Shown: positions 14,865 to 21,969 of the stretch, piece by piece
Layout of the letters: every line of letters begins with the position of its first letter
Position numbering within the stretch: the stretch's first letter is position 1
Assembly: GCA_021818125.1 (NCBI GenBank)
Contig: JAKAFG010000008.1
Location: forward strand, 1 to 22,566
Reading direction: 5' to 3'
DNA: 22,566 nt
Source of the DNA: Pseudomonadota bacterium
Lineage (GTDB): Bacteria > Pseudomonadota > Gammaproteobacteria > Acidithiobacillales > Acidithiobacillaceae
Notes under the pieces: generated by a model
What the model saw: the letters and a program-made list of their open reading frames with translations, nothing else
Told to the model about the DNA's origin: nothing
Database searches by the model: none
Made by a program: the position numbers and the translations under genes

Positions 14865-15338
14865 TCACTCCTCTCCGCCACGATGATAAGGTAACCCGGC
14901 CTGAATGCTCCAGGCCCGGTACAATTGTTCAGCCAGCACGACGCGCACCACCGGGTGCGCGAGGGTCAAGGGCGACAAGGACCAGCGCCAGTCCGGTTGC
15001 AGGGCCGGATCGAGGCCATCGGGGCCGCCGATCCATAGTGCCACATCGCGCCCGCCGCCAAACCAAGTGTCGATGCGCTGCGCTAAGGCCTCGCTGTCCA
15101 GACGCTTGCCGGCCACTTCCAGCGCCACCCGCTCGGCACCACTGGGGGTTGCCGCCAGAATCCGTTCGCCCTCTTCGCGCCGCCAGCGTACCGGGTCCCC
15201 GCTGCGCCCGCGTCGTGCCAGCGGCAGTGCGCGCCACTCGACGCGCAATTGCGGAGGCATCCGTGCGGTATATTCGGCGACGCCCGCCTCTACCCATGCC
15301 GGCATTTTACTGCCGATGGTCAGCACCCAGAGGCGCAT
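14865..15338 (-). CDS. rlmH: 23S rRNA pseudouridine-1915 N3-methyltransferase
   Basis: 157 residues, the normal RlmH length (155 in E. coli). This SPOUT-class enzyme uses S-adenosylmethionine to methylate pseudouridine 1915 in helix 69 of 23S rRNA on assembled 70S ribosomes. Visible are the cofactor-binding loop IGGPDGLD (103-110) and the C-terminal knot signature LSPLTLAHPVVRVVLAEQLY with YRAWSIQAGLPYHR. It starts 6 bases after rsfS and ends 7 bases before the DUF4398 gene. The rsfS-rlmH order is a conserved bacterial arrangement. Confidence 0.95.
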   Translation of the reverse strand: MRLWVLTIGSKMPAWVEAGVAEYTARMPPQLRVEWRALPLARRGRSGDPVRWRREEGERILAATPSGAERVALEVAGKRLDSEALAQRIDTWFGGGRDVALWIGGPDGLDPALQPDWRWSLSPLTLAHPVVRVVLAEQLYRAWSIQAGLPYHRGGEE

Positions 15339-15344
15339 CGCGGA

Positions 15345-15701
15345 TCAGCGCCCCTCGCTTTGACCACGCATCTGCGGGAGCTCTCCCCAGAGCCGCTCCA
15401 ACTGATAAAAATCGCGCACTTCCGGGCGCATCACATGGACGACGACATCACCGAGATCCACCAGCGCCCAGTCGCCCACGGTGAGACCTTCCTTGCCTAT
15501 GGGTTTTACGCCTTCTTCGCGCATGCGTGCCATTACGGCGTCGGCCAGCGCCCGCAGGTGGCGGTCGGATGTGCCGGAGGCAATGATCAGATAGTCGGTA
15601 ATGTCGGTCTGTTTGCGGACATCAATGCTCTTGATGTCAAGCGCTTTGTGTTCATCGAGAACGGAGATGGCCAGGTCGCGGAGGGTTTCTGCTGTCGCCA
15701 A
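15345..15701 (-). CDS. rsfS: Ribosome silencing factor RsfS
   Basis: 118 residues. RsfS binds ribosomal protein L14 on the 50S subunit and blocks 30S joining when nutrients are scarce. The domain is complete: KALDIKSIDVR, ITDYLIIASGTSDRHL, GDWALVDLGDVVVHVM and a C-terminal RDFYQLERLWG. The start is a TTG at 15701 with AAGGA about nine bases upstream; no ATG or GTG gives a better N-terminus. It lies 23 bases after nadD and 6 before rlmH, the standard nadD-rsfS-rlmH order. Confidence 0.95.
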   Translation of the reverse strand: MATAETLRDLAISVLDEHKALDIKSIDVRKQTDITDYLIIASGTSDRHLRALADAVMARMREEGVKPIGKEGLTVGDWALVDLGDVVVHVMRPEVRDFYQLERLWGELPQMRGQSEGR

Positions 15702-15724
15702 GTGTTATGATCCTTTGTGTTGGG

Positions 15725-16381
15725 TTACGGGCTATGGTAGAGCCCTTCGGCGTCAATATAATCCAATACTTCGTCCGGTAACAGGAAACGCGGACTTTGA
15801 TGACTGGCGAGCAGGCTGCGGATGCTGGTGGCGGAGATCTCCAGCGCGGTGACCGTGTGAAACAAAATGCGCCCGGCCGGCGTCTGGCGCAGGGTGCTGA
15901 CATCTTCACAACGGCGCTGATAGAGGGCCTGGCGCAGGGCTTCCGGTAATTCGGCGGCGGGCCAGCCGGGGCGCCCGGTAACAATGAGGTGAGTGAGGCC
16001 CAGAATACGCTGCCAGTGGTGCCAGGTGTCGAAGCGCAGGAAGGCATCCATGCCGATGACCATGGCGAGTACCGCATTCGGGCGCTGCTGGCGCAGGGCA
16101 GTGAGGGTGTCGACGGTGTAGGACGGTCCTTCTCGTTCCACTTCCCAGGAACTGACGGTGAAGTGCGGATGGTGAGCGACGGCGATGCGGGTCATGACCA
16201 GACGATGGCGGGCATCAGCCCAGGGGCTTTGGCGGTGGGGCGGGTGCCCGGCCGGGATCAGCATCACCTGTGCGATGCCGAGGGCCTGCCGCACCTCTTC
16301 CACGGCGCGCAGGTGTCCGTAATGGATGGGGTCGAAGGTGCCGCCGAGGATGACCAGATCATCATGTGTGGAACTGTGCAT
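15725..16381 (-). CDS. nadD: Nicotinate-nucleotide adenylyltransferase
   Basis: 218 residues, typical NadD size. It joins nicotinate mononucleotide and ATP to deamido-NAD in NAD biosynthesis. The nucleotidyltransferase motif GGTFDPIHYGHL lies at the N-terminus (13-24), PAGHPPHR contacts the nucleotide, and the C-terminal ISATSIRSLL is the SxTxxR motif. The start ATG at 16381 has only a weak ribosome-binding site. It is the first gene of the probable nadD-rsfS-rlmH-DUF4398-ompA-like-maf-rng operon; 71 bases separate it from the DsbG-like gene upstream, where no strong promoter was recognised. Confidence 0.95.
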   Translation of the reverse strand: MHSSTHDDLVILGGTFDPIHYGHLRAVEEVRQALGIAQVMLIPAGHPPHRQSPWADARHRLVMTRIAVAHHPHFTVSSWEVEREGPSYTVDTLTALRQQRPNAVLAMVIGMDAFLRFDTWHHWQRILGLTHLIVTGRPGWPAAELPEALRQALYQRRCEDVSTLRQTPAGRILFHTVTALEISATSIRSLLASHQSPRFLLPDEVLDYIDAEGLYHSP

Positions 16382-16452
16382 AAGCGGAATATAACCAAGG
16401 GCTGCCTGTGGGGGAAGTCGCCCGGTATTGAAGTGGGCCAGTCTTGCGGAGA

Positions 16453-17361
16453 TCAGGGTGTGCAGCCATCCGCGCTCACATTGCCATCAAGCGAGCTGAT
16501 CAGCGCGGGCAGTGCATGCATGGCGATGCCATGTTCCAGGGTCATCTGCGGACCAATTTTATCCTTTGTTGCGTTGGTGTCAGATGAATTCTTCTGGCAG
16601 AAAAGCAGGGTTGGTGTCGCTTCTTCGCCGCTGGCCTGAAGCAACGCGGTGTTGGTGTTGATGGCCGCTATGTCCTTTGGGGGAATCTGCGCTAAGGGCT
16701 GGATGCCGCCTTCCTCGGTATTCTCGTTAAATCCCTTCTCGTTATTCGCCCAGGCGGCTGCCGGGTCTTTGGCGGCGAGAATAGTGGCAGCCTTGGCGAC
16801 GCTGGAGTCTTTCAGAAAGCCGACCGGGATTAACTTTACCCGGAGCTGACCGTCGGCGACGGGTTCTTGTAACGCTTTCCAGAGCAGGTGGCAGTAGATA
16901 CAGTTGGGATCCATAAACACCACGATCAGCGGGCCTGCATGGCCTATCGTGAAGCCCGGTGCGTTCATCGCTGTCGGGGCAACATGTTCGGCAGGGACCT
17001 TCCTGGGTTGGACCAGATACTTTTTTGTGGCCGTCTGGGTGATATCGTGGCCCTTATCGTTCACTACCGGGCCGAGCAGGAGGTAGCGGTTGGACAACAT
17101 CCAGAGTATGCCCTGCTGATGCTGATTGTTCTCGGCGACGATGCCGGTAAGCTTTTGGGTGGGGCCGGGAAAGACTTTGACTACATGGGCCTGGCCATGG
17201 AAGCTGCTCTGCACCAGATGTTCCGCAGATTTGAGATTCGGGCTGGTTGCACACCCGGCGAGCACTAGCGGGCCGAAAAGCAGCGCCGCTAAACGCAGCC
17301 CTGCGGCTTTTCTGAATCCAATGCGCCCTTTTGTTCCGCTGCTCTGATCTTCAGTTTCCAT
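16453..17361 (-). CDS. DsbG/DsbC-like thiol-disulfide protein, predicted lipoprotein
   Basis: 302 residues from the ATG at 17361, which has GGAG about nine bases upstream; the frame extends to 17436 without signal character. The lipobox LAGC gives lipidated Cys37, unlike the soluble periplasmic DsbC and DsbG of E. coli. An N-terminal DsbC/G-like dimerisation part (about 45-110) precedes a thioredoxin fold with VVFMDPNCIYCHLLW; the active-site CIYC is at 154-157. The cis-proline loop is EATPTLLF. A further Cys lies near the C-terminus (DGCTP). It is expected to isomerise or reduce wrong disulfides or sulfenic acids in envelope proteins. It is divergent from msrA-msrB, which repair methionine sulfoxide. 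No DsbD-like reductase is seen here. Confidence 0.8.
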   Translation of the reverse strand: METEDQSSGTKGRIGFRKAAGLRLAALLFGPLVLAGCATSPNLKSAEHLVQSSFHGQAHVVKVFPGPTQKLTGIVAENNQHQQGILWMLSNRYLLLGPVVNDKGHDITQTATKKYLVQPRKVPAEHVAPTAMNAPGFTIGHAGPLIVVFMDPNCIYCHLLWKALQEPVADGQLRVKLIPVGFLKDSSVAKAATILAAKDPAAAWANNEKGFNENTEEGGIQPLAQIPPKDIAAINTNTALLQASGEEATPTLLFCQKNSSDTNATKDKIGPQMTLEHGIAMHALPALISSLDGNVSADGCTP

Positions 17362-17533
17362 GCCCCACTCTCCCGAATTTTTGCAAAAGAATCTCGCCAG
17401 AACGTGAATACTAGCAAATGCGCCGGAGTCTGGCACATTGCCTGTTGATATTTGGTTTGATGAAAGTTTGCGGCTATGCTCGGAACAATGCCCGCTCCGG
17501 TCAAGGGCTACGGGCGCTCATGGAGTGCATGTC

Positions 17534-18121
17534 ATGGCTTTAACGATTCCTGCTCCCAGCCGGGAGGATCGCGCCGCCGATGCGCCGGGTGTGGCGGTAC
17601 TGGCGGGGGGCTGCTTCTGGTGTGTGGAGGCGGTGTATGTGGACCTTGCCGGGGTGACGCGGGTGGTGTCTGGTTATACGGGCGGCGCGGCGGAGACGGC
17701 GAATTACCGAGCGGTGTGCGGCGGTGCAACAGGCCACGCTGAGGCGGTAGAGATTCACTACGATCCGGCACGGTTGTCTTTTGGCCGTTTGCTACAGGTC
17801 TTTTTTGCGGTGGCCCACGATCCGACGCAGCACAACCGGCAGGGGAATGATGTGGGGACACAGTATCGCTCCGCGATATTTACTCTGAACGATGCGCAGG
17901 CGGTGATGGCACGGGATTATGTGGCGCAATTGAATCAGGCGGGTGTTTTTGATGGACCCATCGCCACCGAAATCACACCCTTGACGCATTTTTATCTCGC
18001 CGAAGACACGCATCAGGATTATGCCCGTCAGCATCCCGATCAGCCCTATATCTGTATGGTGGCGCAGCCGAAGGTGGAGAAACTGCACGCGCGTTTTCCG
18101 CAATTATTGCGCAAAATTTAA
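17534..18121 (+). CDS. msrA: Peptide methionine-(S)-sulfoxide reductase
   Basis: 195 residues from ATG 17534, with GGAG eight bases upstream; the frame is open back to 17438 but that part lacks conservation. MsrA reduces the S-epimer of methionine sulfoxide in proteins. The catalytic motif GCFWC (26-30) is present, with Cys27 as nucleophile, plus VVSGYTGG, GHAEAVEIHYDP, DVGTQYRSAIF and HQDYARQHPDQPY. No signal peptide is seen, so it is cytoplasmic. It is followed 14 bases later by msrB; the two act on opposite epimers and are probably co-transcribed. Confidence 0.95.
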   Translation: MALTIPAPSREDRAADAPGVAVLAGGCFWCVEAVYVDLAGVTRVVSGYTGGAAETANYRAVCGGATGHAEAVEIHYDPARLSFGRLLQVFFAVAHDPTQHNRQGNDVGTQYRSAIFTLNDAQAVMARDYVAQLNQAGVFDGPIATEITPLTHFYLAEDTHQDYARQHPDQPYICMVAQPKVEKLHARFPQLLRKI

Positions 18122-18135
18122 CGGAGATTATGGCG

Positions 18136-18561
18136 ATGATCTGTTCATCCGCTGGTTTTGATTTGACCCCGATTGACGCCGGGAAGCGCGCAGAAATGGC
18201 GCAGGGTTTGTCTGCCGAGGTGCGTCACGTGCTCTTTGAGCATGGCACGGAGCCGCCCTTCTGCGGCGGACTGTTGCATGAAAAGGGGGGCGGGGTTTTT
18301 GTCTGTGCGTTATGCAGTCTGCCGCTGTTTCGCTCTACGGCCAAGTTTGAGTCGGGGACAGGCTGGCCGAGTTTCCGGGAGCCTTATGCGCCTGATCATA
18401 TCCGCGAGATTCGCGATGCCAGCCACGGTATGGTTCGCACGGAAATCCGCTGTGCCCGTTGCGATAGCCACCTGGGGCACGTGTTTCCCGATGGCCCGGC
18501 ACCGACGGGGCTGCGCTATTGTCTGAATTCGGCAGCGCTGCGCTTTGAAAAGACCACTTAG
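18136..18561 (+). CDS. msrB: Peptide methionine-(R)-sulfoxide reductase
   Basis: 141 residues from ATG 18136. GGAG at 18123-18126 is nine bases from this ATG but only three from the alternative ATG 18130, so the later one is preferred. MsrB reduces the R-epimer of methionine sulfoxide. Two CxxC zinc-binding pairs (CALC and CARC) and the catalytic RYCLNSAALRF are visible, with FESGTGWPSF and DSHLGHVFPDGP between them. It carries the usual N-terminal segment ending PPFCGG. It forms an operon with msrA. Confidence 0.95.
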   Translation: MICSSAGFDLTPIDAGKRAEMAQGLSAEVRHVLFEHGTEPPFCGGLLHEKGGGVFVCALCSLPLFRSTAKFESGTGWPSFREPYAPDHIREIRDASHGMVRTEIRCARCDSHLGHVFPDGPAPTGLRYCLNSAALRFEKTT

Positions 18562-18704
18562 TCGGGCTAAATGGCCTCGATCGGCTATGCCCGCGATGAG
18601 CGGATGACGATCTTTGCCCACGATGAACGCACCCGCGATTGTGCCCCGGCGCCCGCTGAACCTTTCTGACTTTTTACACCACCTGAAACTATTGGAGGAA
18701 ACCC

Positions 18705-19814
<1,110 letters not shown>

Positions 19815-19820
19815 GAGCGA

Positions 19821-20681
19821 ATGATGACAACGGAACTGGAACTATTGGAGGCGCACGCGTGTTTCGGCGGATCGGTACAGCGCTACCAGCACTACTCCGA
19901 GAGCTGCCATGCACCCATGCGCTTCTCGGTCTTTCTCCCGCCCCATAGGGCAGATCAACGACTGCCCGTCGTTTATTTTCTGGCGGGCCTGACCTGCACC
20001 GAAGAGACCTTCATGATCAAGGCCGGTGCCCAGCGCTATGCGGCGGAACTGGGCCTGATCCTTGTCGCGCCGGACACCAGCCCGCGTCAGACCGGCATTC
20101 CCGGCGAGGATGACGACTGGGATTTTGGCAGCGGGGCGGGATTTTATGTGGATGCGACGGCGGCCCCTTGGTCGGCCCATTACCAGATGCATCGGTATGT
20201 GACCGAAGAGTTGCCCGCGTTGATCGATCGACATTTCCCCGCGAACCCCCAGCAACAGGGCATCTGCGGCCATTCCATGGGTGGTCACGGCGCCCTGGTC
20301 TGCGGCCTGCTTCATCCCGACCAGTATCGCTCCATCTCGGCCTTCGCCCCCGTCTGCGCCCCCAGCCGCAGCCCCTGGGGACAGAAAGCCTTCGCCGCTT
20401 ATCTCGGGCCGGATCAGCGGCGCTGGCGAAGCTATGACACGCTGGCCCTGCTTAAGGATACTGCCGGAACGACGACCACCCCCCTTCTCGTTGATCAGGG
20501 GCGCGCTGATCCTTTTCTGGAGGCCGAACTGAAGACGCGGTGGCTTGAAGAACTGAAAGATGACCGGCTGACCCTGCGTTGGCAGGAGGGTTATGATCAC
20601 AGCTACTTCTTCATCGCCAGCTTCATCGGTGAGCACCTCGCTTTCCATGCCCGGCACTTGCGCGAAATGTCCCCGGTCTGA
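19821..20681 (+). CDS. frmB: S-formylglutathione hydrolase
   Basis: 286 residues of the esterase D family, alpha/beta hydrolase fold. It releases formate and glutathione from S-formylglutathione, the step after FrmA. The nucleophile is Ser152 in GHSMGGHGAL; the acid is probably Asp230 in QGRADPF and the base His260 in GYDHSYFFIASFI. YFLAGLTCTEETFMIKAGAQ is a strong family signature. ATG codons at 19821 and 19824 are both possible. It is coupled to frmA by a 6-base gap. Confidence 0.95.
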   Translation: MMTTELELLEAHACFGGSVQRYQHYSESCHAPMRFSVFLPPHRADQRLPVVYFLAGLTCTEETFMIKAGAQRYAAELGLILVAPDTSPRQTGIPGEDDDWDFGSGAGFYVDATAAPWSAHYQMHRYVTEELPALIDRHFPANPQQQGICGHSMGGHGALVCGLLHPDQYRSISAFAPVCAPSRSPWGQKAFAAYLGPDQRRWRSYDTLALLKDTAGTTTTPLLVDQGRADPFLEAELKTRWLEELKDDRLTLRWQEGYDHSYFFIASFIGEHLAFHARHLREMSPV

Positions 20682-20774
20682 TGGCCGTGTTGGACCTCCA
20701 AGGATTCATCCTGTCTATTGAGCCGTCGTAGTCGGTGGCGATACATCCTGGTCTGGGGAACTGCCCGCATAAAC

Positions 20775-20829
20775 TGTCATAAAAACGTCATGTAATCTTC
20801 ATGCTAGTGTCACACAAGCCGGTTATCCT
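20775..20829 (+). promoter_or_regulatory. Pho-box-like promoter: four 11-bp direct repeats and a -10 element
   Basis: Half-sites TGTCAT (20775), CGTCAT (20786), CTTCAT (20797) and TGTCAC (20808) begin at exact 11-base intervals. CTGTCATAAAAACGTCAT (20774-20791) matches the E. coli PhoB box consensus at 16 of 18 positions. TATCCT (20824-20829) starts ten bases after the last half-site, the geometry of PhoB-activated promoters where the box replaces the -35. Predicted transcription start is near 20836, about 33 bases before the leader ORF. Confidence 0.75.
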
Positions 20830-20868
20830 ATGCGGAGCCGCAATACTAGTCCCCATAAGGAGAACTGC

Positions 20869-20997
20869 ATGAGTCAGTCCATGGGCACGTACGTACCCCA
20901 ACTCAGTGTCATCGATTCCCTCAACAATGCGCCGGTGAGTTTCTTCCATTTGCGTGCCGCGTTCACGGCGGGCATGGGATTTTCACTATGTTGTTGA
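20869..20997 (+). CDS. Small leader ORF (42 codons) upstream of regulator 1
   Basis: Starts at ATG 20869 with a strong AAGGAG site (20858-20863) five bases upstream; beginning MSQSMGTYVPQLSVIDSLNN and ending GMGFSLCC before TGA 20995-20997. It sits where the first gene of the predicted transcript should begin. It overlaps the ATG of the winged-helix regulator (20988) by 10 bases in another frame, which would allow termination-reinitiation coupling. No family is recognised and it has no signal peptide or clear membrane segment. It could be a leader peptide, or the true N-terminus of the regulator if a frameshift occurs in the region where both frames are open. Confidence 0.5.
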   Translation: MSQSMGTYVPQLSVIDSLNNAPVSFFHLRAAFTAGMGFSLCC

Positions 20998-21812
20998 TCT
21001 TGTTAAACAGTATTGCTGTACATGCTGTACATGTGCTACGCACGGCAATGTTGGCGCAGACGCGAACCCCCCCCTGCCGATCCTGGGCCGGATCACCGCA
21101 AGGCCCACGGATCCTTCTGCTGGTGAATGCACGGACCAACGGTAAAACGATCGTCTCCGTTGAGGTGGCTCTGGAGCGCGCTGGCGGCCAGGTAAGACGG
21201 GTCACGGAGCGTCCCGAAGCCGAGCAGTTGATGCGGCGCTGGGATCCTGAAGTGTTTGTTTTGCTCGGATGGTCTGCCGCGACGGGCGACTGGCTGCGGC
21301 GTCTGCAATTCGCACCCCATCAGGACGATTTACCCTTCCTGGTGGTCGGCAGCAGTGCAGAAGAAGACCACCAGGAACCAAACGCCGTGGCAGCGCTGGA
21401 AGTAGGTGCGCAGGCGTATATCCCTGCCAGTCTGGGATTGGAAATCTTGACCGCCCAGGTGCGAGGTCTCCTCAAAAAGCTGCGCACACATGCGCCGGCA
21501 CGGGTGGGTGAAGAGGAAAATCTCTGCATTGATCTCGTGTCACTGCGTGTCTGGATATTGGGACAGGAAATTCATCTGCCGCGACGGCTTTTCTATCTGC
21601 TTTACTATTTCGCCACCCATCCGGACGAAGTTGTTTCCAACGATCAGATCGCCGACATCCTGTGGGGTGGTAAGGGCACCTATCTCGCTCCCAATACCCT
21701 GGTGGTCAAGATTTATCGTTTACGCAAGATTCTGGAAAGTGCCGGGGCCAAAGGCTGGCTGGAAACAGTACACAGTTTCGGATACCGATTTTCACCACCA
21801 AAGAATGCGTGA
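20988..21812 (+). CDS. Atypical OmpR/PhoB-type regulator with degenerate receiver domain
   Basis: 274 residues from ATG 20988, the first start in this frame. The receiver-like fold begins near residue 40 (PRILLLVNARTN) and ends near 160; the winged-helix DNA-binding domain spans about 175-272, with LPRRLFYLLYYFATHPDEVV, VVKIYRLRKILE and LETVHSFGYRF. The phosphorylation residues are missing: the acidic pair after strand 1 is Asn-Ala, the phospho-Asp after strand 3 is Gly (VFVLLGWSA), and the Lys of the 'TKPF' motif is absent (AYIPASLG). It should act without phosphorylation. The first 38 residues are hydrophobic and carry an in-frame 9-base tandem repeat, GCTGTACAT (21015-21032); translation might really start at GTG 21033 or ATG 21048. 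A related regulator follows. Confidence 0.8.
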   Translation: MLLILLNSIAVHAVHVLRTAMLAQTRTPPCRSWAGSPQGPRILLLVNARTNGKTIVSVEVALERAGGQVRRVTERPEAEQLMRRWDPEVFVLLGWSAATGDWLRRLQFAPHQDDLPFLVVGSSAEEDHQEPNAVAALEVGAQAYIPASLGLEILTAQVRGLLKKLRTHAPARVGEEENLCIDLVSLRVWILGQEIHLPRRLFYLLYYFATHPDEVVSNDQIADILWGGKGTYLAPNTLVVKIYRLRKILESAGAKGWLETVHSFGYRFSPPKNA

Positions 21813-21814
21813 AA

Positions 21815-21880
21815 TGTCATGAAAACGTCATAAAAATATCATAAAAACGCCACCTCAGTGACACATGGATGCAATATTCG
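21815..21880 (+). promoter_or_regulatory. Pho-box-like promoter: five 11-bp direct repeats and a -10 element
   Basis: Half-sites TGTCAT (21815), CGTCAT (21826), TATCAT (21837), CGCCAC (21848) and TGACAC (21859) are exactly 11 bases apart. The array begins three bases after the stop of regulator 1. TATTCG (21875-21880) starts ten bases after the last half-site, as in the array at 20775, though it is a weak -10. The 17-mer at 21815 matches the one at 20775 at 16 positions. Confidence 0.75.
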
Positions 21881-21904
21881 GCTGTTAGCATAGGGGCTAT
21901 TCCA

Positions 21905-21921
21905 GGAGGCAAAAGACCTCC
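21905..21921 (+). other. Hairpin in the leader of regulator 2
   Basis: GGAGG (21905-21909) pairs with CCTCC (21917-21921) around the loop CAAAAGA, followed by ACTTTTG. It lies in the predicted untranslated leader, about 50 bases before ATG 21970. The T-run is only four bases, so strong termination is unlikely. A 9-codon reading frame (ATG 21929 to TAA 21956-21958) lies between hairpin and gene. Confidence 0.35.
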
Positions 21922-21969
21922 ACTTTTGATGTCGTCGGATTCATCCCGGCGCATATAAGAGGTAGCCGC

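Noticed and set aside
17443..17480. TTGATA or TTGGTT with TATGCT as an msrA promoter
   Set aside because: Spacing or match quality is poor in each combination; nothing above chance.
18571..18669. 32-codon reading frame between msrB and frmA (begins MASIGYARDERM)
   Set aside because: No ribosome-binding site, no family recognised, and very short; it could be chance. It is not a FrmR-type repressor, which would be about 90 residues.
20682..20732. 16-codon frame (begins MAVLDLQGF) directly after frmB
   Set aside because: Too short, no ribosome-binding site of its own and no conserved feature.
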